The notes below the pieces were generated by a model. It was given only the letters and a program-made list of their open reading frames with translations. It was not told the DNA's origin and did not search any database. From a virus, in the IMG/VR virus record IMGVR_UViG_3300025410_000037, positions 1 through 41,939 of that record: a stretch of DNA of 41,939 nucleotides, one strand, 5' to 3'. Of the stretch, positions 24,431 to 30,408 are shown one piece after another. Position 1 is the stretch's first letter, and every line of letters starts with the position of its first letter. The position numbers and the translations under genes were made by a program.

Positions 24431-24654
24431 TAGTGCTTCACCACCCTATAATTCATAACCCCACAATTACTACATCCAAATGAGATCTGAGTTATGTTGC
24501 GCTTGAGAATTAAATCAACCTTAACTTTGGTATCACAATCGCTGCAATATAACGCATCAACATATTGATCTGATAACAGGTAATACCCCGCTTCATCAAT
24601 GATCTTGGGATGGCTGTCACTAATTGCTTCAGCTTGATCTGCAAATTCGCTCAT
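24430..24654 (-). CDS. Zinc-ribbon protein (74 aa)
   Basis: Start chosen at ATG 24652-24654 (MSEFADQAEAISDSHPKIID), which overlaps the previous stop; a longer frame runs into the upstream gene. 74 aa with CSDC near residue 41 and CSNCG near residue 65. The N-terminus is acidic and helical, and the knuckles lie in a beta-rich C-terminal half. No family is recognised. Part of the coupled zinc-ribbon chain. Confidence 0.62.
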   Translation of the reverse strand: MSEFADQAEAISDSHPKIIDEAGYYLLSDQYVDALYCSDCDTKVKVDLILKRNITQISFGCSNCGVMNYRVVKH

Positions 24655-24818
24655 AGACTCACCGTATTTTCGTAACCGCAATGTTCGCAGACATGAGTTA
24701 CCTCATCTCCTTCTACCCAACAAGCAATATCTTTATTTGATTTCTTGCAATCGATGCAATCAAAACTGCAATCGATCTCATAAGCATTAACTCCTGGTGC
24801 GTATGAATATCCCATCAT
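24651..24818 (-). CDS. Zinc-ribbon protein (55 aa)
   Basis: Start at ATG 24816-24818 (MMGYSYAPGVNAYEIDCSFD), preceded by AAAGGG and overlapping the previous stop; the longer frame has no site. 55 aa with CSFDCIDCKK and CEHCG, plus CWVEGDEVTHV between them. Two knuckles suggest one or two zinc ions. Function unknown. Confidence 0.62.
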   Translation of the reverse strand: MMGYSYAPGVNAYEIDCSFDCIDCKKSNKDIACWVEGDEVTHVCEHCGYENTVSL

Positions 24819-24955
24819 GCACCCTTTTTTACAACAGCGCCTAACGAACACCAACGGCACTCAATAATTGCATCATCACCGGTGCGATGAATAATAAGAT
24901 CGTTAGCGAAACCGCCTTTAGTGCCACACCAAATACAAGTAAGACCGTGGCTCAT
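24815..24955 (-). CDS. Zinc-ribbon protein (46 aa)
   Basis: ATG at 24953-24955. 46 aa: MSHGLTCIWCGTKGGFANDL, then IIHRTGDDAIIECRWCSLGA and VVKKGA. CIWC and CRWC make a classical two-knuckle ribbon. It overlaps the following start by ATGA. It is likely real because cysteine spacing, coupling and codon use agree. Confidence 0.62.
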   Translation of the reverse strand: MSHGLTCIWCGTKGGFANDLIIHRTGDDAIIECRWCSLGAVVKKGA

Positions 24956-25051
24956 TTGTTTTCGATTCTGTGGCATAGATTTTCAAGAGCTACACCAGCA
25001 AAAGTAGCAAGCGTAGATAAAAATAAAACAACTAAAAAGAAACTCATCATG
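24952..25051 (-). pseudogene. Frameshifted small membrane protein gene
   Basis: The first gene after the strong 25.1-kb promoter starts MMSFFLVVLF (ATG 25049-25051, AAAAGG site). It stops after 22 codons in the frame present. If one base of the six-T run (25019-25024) is dropped, the frame continues LSTLATFAGVALENLCHRIE and ends NK with a stop overlapping the next ATG (ATGA). The coupling makes the 32-aa single-pass membrane protein the likely intact form. Assembly error, mutation or slippage are all possible. Confidence 0.5.
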
Positions 25052-25065
25052 CACCTTTTCTCTTG

Positions 25066-25117
25066 GGGACTCTCCCCTGTTACTGCGTAATCTATTCCTG
25101 ATTAGTTACGGTGTCAA
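25066..25117 (-). promoter_or_regulatory. Strong sigma70-type promoter with leader hairpin
   Basis: On the minus strand TTGACA (25112-25117), a 17-bp spacer and TAGATT (25089-25094, within ATAGATTACG). The leader contains GGGGAGAGTCCCC (25066-25078), a hairpin sharing a 12-mer with the 20.9-kb leader. It drives the zinc-ribbon/transglycosylase/SSB genes and overlaps the 3' end of the resolvase-like gene. Confidence 0.82.
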
Positions 25118-25469
25118 GAGAATTGCCATAACCGGCATCTCTAAGCAGATTCAATATCTGCCCGACGGTCATAACCGCCCACCAATCTTCAACTGAACCC
25201 AAGCCAACGCCATTGGGCTTCACAACCAACACACCGTAATCGGCCTTGGCATTTATGCGTTCAACTTCAGTTTCTTTTAACCATTCAGGAAACTTATATG
25301 TTTTGTGATTCTTAATCTCGAATACCAAACAAGGCGCGCCCGATACATCACCCATGTCGTTAGCCCCTGAAAGTGAACGGCGCTCCACCATAGGGAAAGA
25401 CTCAAGCACTCTCGCGTTCTTTACAAACGCGGTTTCTGCACTTGTGCCTTTTTGTTTAGCCTTACTCAC
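25092..25469 (-). CDS. Holliday-junction resolvase-like nuclease
   Basis: 125 aa from GTG 25467-25469. The pattern KGTSAETAFVKNARV ... VERRSLSGANDMGDVSG ... CLVFEIKNHKTYK fits the PD-(D/E)xK fold: an N-terminal Glu in a helix, GxxDxGDV with the metal Asp, and ExK. This is the Hjc/MRR-like class used by many actinophages to resolve recombination junctions. It lies downstream of the annealing and Cas4-like genes. The ATGA-like overlap with the 63-aa gene is 8 nt. Family likeness is good; the exact substrate is inferred. Confidence 0.68.
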   Translation of the reverse strand: MSKAKQKGTSAETAFVKNARVLESFPMVERRSLSGANDMGDVSGAPCLVFEIKNHKTYKFPEWLKETEVERINAKADYGVLVVKPNGVGLGSVEDWWAVMTVGQILNLLRDAGYGNSLDTVTNQE

Positions 25470-25653
25470 TAACGATTAACTGAACAGGGTCACGCACGAT
25501 CTTGTGACAGCCACCACAACCGTTGTCCAAATAAATATCAAATGTCCCGTTGTGATCGGGTCCATCAACTATTCGGATTGTGCCTTGGTCTTTGTCGATA
25601 ATTACAGGGTCGCCAAGCTGAAGGTTTGCTGGATCAATTGATACGGTAGTCAT
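25462..25653 (-). CDS. Hypothetical protein (63 aa)
   Basis: 63 aa, beta-rich: MTTVSIDPANLQLGDPVIID, then KDQGTIRIVDGPDHNGTFDI and YLDNGCGGCHKIVRDP. The DGPDHNGTFDIYLDNG stretch looks like a small SH3-type barrel. CGGCH is a possible metal site. It overlaps the resolvase start. Not recognised as a family. Confidence 0.55.
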   Translation of the reverse strand: MTTVSIDPANLQLGDPVIIDKDQGTIRIVDGPDHNGTFDIYLDNGCGGCHKIVRDPVQLIVSE

Positions 25654-25675
25654 TTCTATTCCTTACTCGTAATCA

Positions 25676-26095
25676 TTACGGTCTAGGGTACACATTACGG
25701 GACCATTGTTCAAGTAATCTTTTCTTCACTTCATCAGGGATGGGAACTGCTTGCTCCTTGGCTCTCTGAGCCTCTAGATCGAGTTCTAAAGCCTTTTTGC
25801 GTTCAGCCTCATCTCTTAACCTAGCCTTTTCTAATTCAGCCTTCCTAAGCTCGTCAGGGCTGAGTTTTCGGGGTGGCAAGGGATCATCCGACCAGCGCTC
25901 TTCATCGAGCCAACGAGCAGGGGAAGGGGTAAAGGTTGGATCTCGATTGGGGTCAGCCGCATAAGCCTGGACTGCATCAAGAATAACCTTTGGGTTTACT
26001 TTGGTGATTGCAACTTTCCAAGATTCCCTGGCGCTGACAACGCTTACCTTGCGAGGATAGGCGTTCCAAAATAAACCAAAATCATCAATGACCAT
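25676..26095 (-). CDS. Phage replication protein (DnaT/gpO C-terminal-like)
   Basis: 139 aa. The pattern FWNAYPRKVSVVSARESWKV ... ILDAVQAYAADPNRD ... PSPARWLDEERWSDD is the C-terminal domain of many phage replication initiation or helicase-loading proteins. The rest is a long charged helix (RKAELEKARLRDEAERKKAL). Only this domain is present, about half the usual length or less, so it may act as a separate loader. No helicase or primase gene is in the window. It overlaps the end of the WhiB-like gene. Confidence 0.6.
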   Translation of the reverse strand: MVIDDFGLFWNAYPRKVSVVSARESWKVAITKVNPKVILDAVQAYAADPNRDPTFTPSPARWLDEERWSDDPLPPRKLSPDELRKAELEKARLRDEAERKKALELDLEAQRAKEQAVPIPDEVKKRLLEQWSRNVYPRP

Positions 26096-26423
26096 TCATC
26101 AAACTCCTTACCTGTACTTCATCAATGCCAAACCGAGCGATGGATTTTAATGTCCGTACTCGATTCTCAAAGAACTTATTGCTCATAAACGATTGACGCT
26201 CAATACCGGTTAGCCCGCCCCAAACGCCAAACTCTTCATTCTCAAATGCCCACTTCAAACACTCTGCCCAAATGGGACAACTAAAACAGATGGCACGAAC
26301 CGCTTCAGTTGTTTCAGTCTTTTGCGGGGATGCCCGCATTTCCTCAACATCAAAGAAAGTATTTACGGGCATCCCAACGCAATTACCTTTGTCCCAATCT
26401 ATGCGCGCCTCAAAGAACTGCAT
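26085..26423 (-). CDS. whiB: WhiB-like Fe-S regulator
   Basis: 112 aa. C15, C46, C49 and C55 (NCVGMP, ICFSCPIWAEC) give the C-x30-C-x2-C-x5-C set that binds a [4Fe-4S] cluster in WhiB proteins. FGVWGGLTGIERQ follows, the G-V/I-W-G-G turn that contacts sigma factor. The C-terminal tail is longer and less basic than in host WhiB proteins. WhiB genes occur essentially only in actinobacteria and their phages, so this strongly suggests the host. It may control phage or host transcription or exclude other phages (as described for TM4 WhiB). It overlaps both neighbours. Confidence 0.88.
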   Translation of the reverse strand: MQFFEARIDWDKGNCVGMPVNTFFDVEEMRASPQKTETTEAVRAICFSCPIWAECLKWAFENEEFGVWGGLTGIERQSFMSNKFFENRVRTLKSIARFGIDEVQVRSLMNGH

Positions 26424-27094
26424 CCCACCTCACCCGTCTCGTCAAAGTATTCGCAATACATCTTGCAGAAATGCTTAGGCTTTTCGGGGGAAGGAATCTC
26501 TTTCTTAGATGCGGCTTCTTTTACTTCATCGAGCCAAGCGAGCGCAGCTTCTGCTTTCGTTGGGTCATAAGGTTCTGAGTGGGTGAGTATGTCAGCCATC
26601 TTTCCATCGCGGGGGATGGTGACAAGTGCAACTTCCTTTGGATCTTCGCCACTAGCTTTGAGCATATGCGCGTAAACCTGTGCTTGCCAAATTTGTTGGT
26701 CGCTAGGAAAGTAACGAAGGGAAGCCTTGGTGGTGGTTTTCCAGTCCACCACCAATTGCTTGTCCCGGATATAAAGATCCGTATGGGCAGGAATTCCATA
26801 CGCATCTAAAGTTTGCTCGATAAGAAAGTTATCTCCAAATGGATCTTCAGCTTTAATTGCTTCAGCAATTCCAGCATGAATATAAGTTCCAAGTATTGCC
26901 GGTAACTTCTCAGTTGTGTTTGTCTCAGGTTGATCTACTAATTGGTAATACACCTGGCGACGACATCCACCTAATTGTGATGGTCCAATTTCTTTTTGCT
27001 TGGAACGATCACGCTGACCATCTTCTGCAATTAAAGCACCAGTTAAAAGTTTATAAAGAAATACATTTGTTGCTTCGCTCACTTCTTCTCCCAA
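26399..27094 (-). CDS. Cas4-like PD-(D/E)xK nuclease with Fe-S cysteines
   Basis: 231 aa. Four cysteines lie at about 44 (GGCRRQVYY), 210, 214 (CKMYC) and 225, the arrangement of Cas4/AddB-type iron-sulfur nucleases. The nuclease core is HTDLYI near 104-109, VVDWKTTTK near 115-123 (Asp and Lys) and QAQVYA near 137-142. It sits just downstream of the annealing protein. In many phages this pair makes the exonuclease and annealase of a recombination system. There are no CRISPR genes nearby, so this is a phage recombination nuclease. Confidence 0.82.
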   Translation of the reverse strand: MGEEVSEATNVFLYKLLTGALIAEDGQRDRSKQKEIGPSQLGGCRRQVYYQLVDQPETNTTEKLPAILGTYIHAGIAEAIKAEDPFGDNFLIEQTLDAYGIPAHTDLYIRDKQLVVDWKTTTKASLRYFPSDQQIWQAQVYAHMLKASGEDPKEVALVTIPRDGKMADILTHSEPYDPTKAEAALAWLDEVKEAASKKEIPSPEKPKHFCKMYCEYFDETGEVGCSSLRRA

Positions 27095-27381
27095 ATGGTA
27101 ACCATGCGAGCGTGTGATGAAACGCGTCGGGTCTTTTCAAACCCAACGCGCTCCACCGCACCGCCGTGTGACCAAGTGCGGATCTTTGCTCCAACCGCGT
27201 TATTGGAGTTCGGATTGCTCTTGTCGGGCAACCCGATTGCATCAATCAAATCTTCTGAAGTGAATCTTTCGCCGCTTGCTAAATCTTTAAACCACACATC
27301 AGCATCAAAACTCCAAAGTGATTTGGTGATAAGAGCTAATCTTGATCCTTCATTGGCAAGCACTTCTCCTACGATGCTCAT
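27079..27381 (-). CDS. Winged-helix-like protein between annealase and nuclease
   Basis: 100 aa: SLWSFDADVWFKDLASGERF, then TSEDLIDAIGLPDKSNPNSN and NAVGAKIRTWSHGGAVERVG, ending FEKTRRVSSHARMVTIWEKK. Helices followed by a wing-like basic C-terminus suggest a DNA-binding winged helix. The pattern recurs in actinophage genomes next to recT-type genes. It overlaps both neighbours by a few bases. Function unknown. Confidence 0.58.
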   Translation of the reverse strand: MSIVGEVLANEGSRLALITKSLWSFDADVWFKDLASGERFTSEDLIDAIGLPDKSNPNSNNAVGAKIRTWSHGGAVERVGFEKTRRVSSHARMVTIWEKK

Positions 27382-28169
27382 GCTTCAGTGTTTTCTTTGA
27401 GTTCTGCAACTCGGGCAGAGATAACCTGCTTCAATGTTTTACCATCAACAGGTATATCTAAGTACTGGGCTTCATCTGCCCATAGTGCGCGAAGTCCATC
27501 AATGTCATGTGACGGAACAGAATTGATGAGAACAGTTGCGCGCTTGATTTCAAGTTCGGTTGGCTCTACAACTTCTGCTTCTGCAATCTGCTTTCCTGGT
27601 GCATCAGCTTTAATTGTGACTGGCTTTTCTTCTTTGTCAGCCTGAGACATTTCATCGTTGGTATAAATACCTGAGAGATCATTAGGAAATGCTTTACGAA
27701 GAGCGAGCGCTTCAGCGCACTTTGAAAGCATAAGGTCCGGCATCTTCTTCCAAATTGGAGAACCGGCATTGTATGAATCCCACTTAGCAACTGCATAAGT
27801 TGGGTGCGGAGTATCTTTGTAATAGACACCGATACGAGCAGCAATTGGTGGAGTTGGCTCTAGCCAAACATCCTTCCAAACACCATCTTGCCCACACCAC
27901 TCTGCGGGGGTCTGACCACCGTAGTTTCCTGAGCGTTGAGCGACGATGCGAAGTCCATCAATTGATGACTGGATGGTGAACTTTCCACCACGGGAGATCA
28001 TGTAGATCTGACGGGCAAATGGGTCTAACCCTGTGCGTTGGCAATAGTGGTGAAATACCTTCATATCGCCTTCAGATGCCCCTGTAAGCCCTAATTGCTT
28101 GAGTGCAGCAACTTGGGTAGGAGTCCAGTTATCCTGCTCTGAGGTGAGAGCTAGGCTTTTTTCAGTCAT
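27378..28169 (-). CDS. Bet/RecT-family single-strand annealing protein
   Basis: Start at ATG 28167-28169, with GAAAGG 7 nt upstream; an in-frame TTG two codons earlier is less likely. 263 aa. GLDPFARQIYMISRGGKFTI, then IDGLRIVAQRSGNYGGQ and KWDSYNAGSPIWKKMPDLML, is the lambda Bet superfamily signature. SKCAEALALRKAFPNDLSGI follows. The C-terminal third is acidic and variable, as usual. It pairs complementary ssDNA made by the Cas4-like nuclease, with SSB from the same operon. It is the first gene after a strong promoter. Confidence 0.9.
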   Translation of the reverse strand: MTEKSLALTSEQDNWTPTQVAALKQLGLTGASEGDMKVFHHYCQRTGLDPFARQIYMISRGGKFTIQSSIDGLRIVAQRSGNYGGQTPAEWCGQDGVWKDVWLEPTPPIAARIGVYYKDTPHPTYAVAKWDSYNAGSPIWKKMPDLMLSKCAEALALRKAFPNDLSGIYTNDEMSQADKEEKPVTIKADAPGKQIAEAEVVEPTELEIKRATVLINSVPSHDIDGLRALWADEAQYLDIPVDGKTLKQVISARVAELKENTEA

Positions 28170-28213
28170 AATCAAACCTTTCGTTTGGGGCTTCTAATTG
28201 CCCGTGTAGCCGT

Positions 28214-28243
28214 AATCTATCGGAGCATAATCTTTAATGTCAA
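28214..28243 (-). promoter_or_regulatory. Promoter of the recombination operon
   Basis: On the minus strand TTGACA (28238-28243), 18-bp spacer, TAGATT (28214-28219, within ATAGATTACG). A second copy of ATAGATTACG lies at 28250-28259 without a -35 and may be an operator. The leader carries a GGGC/GCCC hairpin before the GAAAGG site. Confidence 0.8.
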
Positions 28244-28291
28244 CAACCTCGTAATCTATATTTTGGGTGTGTCGCGTGAGAGGATTGCCCT

Positions 28292-28495
28292 ATGGCATTT
28301 TCATCGATTGAGATCAGACTGGGCGGCCTATGGGTGTCAGTCCAAAGCGAATTGACCTACCCCGATGGGATAGATGACCTAACTTCTAGGGCGCTCTTCA
28401 TGTTTAAGGAAAGCGTAAATACAGCCAAGGCAAACAACATTGATATAACCGTGATGAGTTTAATGACTGGATACCCCGAGGATACTGACGAGTGA
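28292..28495 (+). CDS. Hypothetical protein (67 aa) upstream of the HslV-like gene
   Basis: 67 aa, acidic with beta then helix: MAFSSIEIRLGGLWVSVQSE, LTYPDGIDDLTSRALFMFKE. The ribosome site GAGAGG precedes its ATG. It is divergent from the recombination operon and overlaps the next gene start by 4 nt (GTGA). A partner or modifier of the peptidase-like protein is possible from coupling only. Not recognised. Confidence 0.55.
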   Translation: MAFSSIEIRLGGLWVSVQSELTYPDGIDDLTSRALFMFKESVNTAKANNIDITVMSLMTGYPEDTDE

Positions 28496-29022
28496 CAACG
28501 ATTATTGGAATTCAGTACGAAGAATCTTGTCTTATCGTTGCTGATTCTAGGGTAACCGATGATTCAGGAAAGATCTTTAGCCATCCAAACATGACCAAGA
28601 TCAATGAGCGCGGTGCGTTCTTGATTGCCGGTGCTGGTGAGATTCTTCCTTGCGATGTAGTTCAGCACTCTTGGAACCCGCCACGGGTGACAGCCAAAGA
28701 TAAGCAGAACCTTTATCATTTCATGGTAGTAAAAGTAATTCCATCAATACGCAAATGCTTGAAAGAGAATGGTTACAATTTTGATGACAACGGGGATGAC
28801 CGATTCAGCTTCTTGGTCGCTATATGCGGTCAACTATTTGAACTCGATGACAACCTTGGAATTACACAAAACAGTACAGGCTTTTATGGAATTGGATCCG
28901 GAGCGCCTTATGCTCTCGGAGCATTAACGGCTGGCGCTAAGCCAATAGAAGCGATGGATATTGCAACTGATCTAACGGCGTTTACTGCCCCGCCGTATCA
29001 GTTTGCTGAGCAGTCTGCTTAA
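28492..29022 (+). CDS. Proteasome beta/HslV-like Ntn-hydrolase
   Basis: 176 aa, GTG start. After Met the sequence is TTIIGIQYEESCLIVADSRV. T1 is the would-be catalytic nucleophile and D17 falls exactly where proteasome and HslV have their essential Asp. NMTKI gives a Lys at 35, close to K33. FLIAGAGE and YGIGSGAPYALGALTAGAKP match the HslV AGGTAD and IGSGGPYA regions. The length matches HslV (about 175). It would act in the cytosol as a self-activated peptidase, probably a ring. No HslU-type ATPase is nearby. The 3' end overlaps the convergent methyltransferase gene by 41 bp. Fold is confident; activity is inferred. Confidence 0.78.
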   Translation: MTTIIGIQYEESCLIVADSRVTDDSGKIFSHPNMTKINERGAFLIAGAGEILPCDVVQHSWNPPRVTAKDKQNLYHFMVVKVIPSIRKCLKENGYNFDDNGDDRFSFLVAICGQLFELDDNLGITQNSTGFYGIGSGAPYALGALTAGAKPIEAMDIATDLTAFTAPPYQFAEQSA

Positions 29023-29416
29023 CCAACCGATCAACTATCCATGAAACAACAGGAACTGCAACAGCATTTCCCATCTGCTTGTAACGATGAGTATCTGCTT
29101 GATCTTCAGTCCAACCATCAGGGAATCCTTGTAAGCGTTCGCACTCTGTTGGGGTTAGTCTGCGAACTGTTGCATCTTTAGAAATCATTGGCATATTGTT
29201 ACCACCTGTTCCCATTCGTGCTTGTAAAGTGTTAATGACATTACCTTGGAACCGAATGTCATCTACTCGATTGCCATAAAAGATCAACACCGTGGCGCGT
29301 GAATCTCCATTATCAAATGCGTTCAAAGTAGGAACTACCCCCCCCGCTGCCCATGTCTCGTTGTCATCTACAGTTTGTGCGCGCTTAGCTTTGACGAACC
29401 ACAAGATCGGTGGCAT
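28982..29416 (-). CDS. C5-cytosine methyltransferase, C-terminal part (frameshifted)
   Basis: 144 aa frame that continues the methyltransferase begun at 30188 but lies one base out of phase. It holds the rest of the target-recognition region (FDNGDSRATVLIFYGNRVDD, TLQARMGTGGNNMPMI). It also holds motifs IX and X (VRRLTPTECERLQGFPDGWT, HRYKQMGNAVAVPVVSWIVD) that complete the catalytic fold. The apparent ATG at 29414-29416 has no ribosome site and lies inside the upstream frame. The enzyme is therefore split rather than made of two designed subunits. Confidence 0.75.
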   Translation of the reverse strand: MPPILWFVKAKRAQTVDDNETWAAGGVVPTLNAFDNGDSRATVLIFYGNRVDDIRFQGNVINTLQARMGTGGNNMPMISKDATVRRLTPTECERLQGFPDGWTEDQADTHRYKQMGNAVAVPVVSWIVDRLVKQTAQQTDTAGQ

Positions 29417-30188
29417 CTTTGTAATCCCTCGCCTTCAATGCGGAAGCAAGTGAATCATCAGAGTAATCACCAAATCCCCTTTGGCGAAAAGTCATAGTGT
29501 CATGCGCCCTACGAGCGCTAAGAGTTGGGCTTATTGGTTCTGCGGGGAAGTCGTAAAGCTCAAAGTTTCCAGCGCCGATTGAAGCATTACTGGAAGAGTC
29601 TTTCCCCTTCTGTTTGCTCTCCGCAAGATACCCTGTGCGGCCTTCGATGAGAGCGAGTATTTCTGCAGGTGTTTGCCAGTCGTCTCCAAGACATCCGACA
29701 ATGAAGACTCGACGACGGCGTTGGGGTACTCCGAAGTATTGAGCATCAAGCACTCGCCACGCAACGCTATACCCGAGTTCATCCAGCGTTCCGACAACGG
29801 TTCCCATGTCTCGCCCTTTGTTACTTGAAAGTAAGCCAGGGACATTTTCGAGGATGAAGTACTTCGCTTTGGTTTCTTCGAGGATTCTTGTGACTTCAAA
29901 AAAGAGTCCTGATCTATCGCCAGCCAGTCCAGCGCGCTTGCCAGCCACGGAGAGATCTTGGCAGGGAAATCCACCGACAATAATTCCATTTGACTCAAAT
30001 CCGAGTTTGAATAACTGCTCACCTGTTACCTCTTTCACATCTTCTAAAATTGCTGAGTTGGGAAATTGTTTGGCAAGAACCTTTCGTGCGTTCTTATCAA
30101 TTTCAACAGAAGCAACAACAGGTACACCGTTGCGCTCTAGGGCTAAATCAAATCCACCAACACCGGCAAAGAGACTAACAGCTTTCAT
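29385..30188 (-). CDS. C5-cytosine DNA methyltransferase, N-terminal part (frameshifted)
   Basis: 267 aa with motif I LFAGVGGFDLAL, motif IV GGFPCQDLS (catalytic C76), ENV at about 114-116, motif VI/VIII VPQRRRRVFIVG and the first part of the recognition domain. It stops at DATDLVVRQS. In the +1 frame the sequence reads on as VKAKRAQTVDDNETW, as intact phage enzymes do. One inserted base near 29388-29416 explains the split. It would modify cytosine to guard phage DNA against host restriction. Real decay, an assembly error or frameshifting remain open. It overlaps the HTH microprotein by ATGA. Confidence 0.85.
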   Translation of the reverse strand: MKAVSLFAGVGGFDLALERNGVPVVASVEIDKNARKVLAKQFPNSAILEDVKEVTGEQLFKLGFESNGIIVGGFPCQDLSVAGKRAGLAGDRSGLFFEVTRILEETKAKYFILENVPGLLSSNKGRDMGTVVGTLDELGYSVAWRVLDAQYFGVPQRRRRVFIVGCLGDDWQTPAEILALIEGRTGYLAESKQKGKDSSSNASIGAGNFELYDFPAEPISPTLSARRAHDTMTFRQRGFGDYSDDSLASALKARDYKDATDLVVRQS

Positions 30189-30331
30189 TGATCTCTTTTT
30201 CCAAGAGCAATGTCTCTGATGCGTTGTTGAGGTACACCAAAACGCTTTGACAATTCAATAACATTTATCGCTTTACCTTTCACGACTTTATATTCTTTGC
30301 GAATAATTTTTACTGCTTCTTCATCCAACAT
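30185..30331 (-). CDS. HTH microprotein (48 aa)
   Basis: 48 aa: MLDEEAVKIIRKEYKVVKGK, then AINVIELSKRFGVPQQRIRD and IALGKRDQ. IELSKRFGVPQQRIRDIALG is a helix-turn-helix of the kind found in small phage regulators and homing-nuclease-associated domains. A good GAAAGG site precedes it. It is coupled to the methyltransferase by ATGA, so it could regulate it. Confidence 0.6.
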   Translation of the reverse strand: MLDEEAVKIIRKEYKVVKGKAINVIELSKRFGVPQQRIRDIALGKRDQ

Positions 30332-30342
30332 GGTTGACCTTT

Positions 30343-30408
30343 CTAGTATCTACCGTGGATGAATCCAACCCCAATCCCTAAAATAAAGCAACCGATCATG
30401 GTTAGCAT
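30343..30408 (-). CDS. 21-aa hydrophobic peptide
   Basis: MLTMIGCFILGIGVGFIHGR then Y: one hydrophobic segment with a single cysteine. The ATG overlaps the stop of the phosphoesterase gene (TAATG), so it is translated by coupling. Short membrane peptides of this type are common in phages. It could be spurious. Confidence 0.4.
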   Translation of the reverse strand: MLTMIGCFILGIGVGFIHGRY

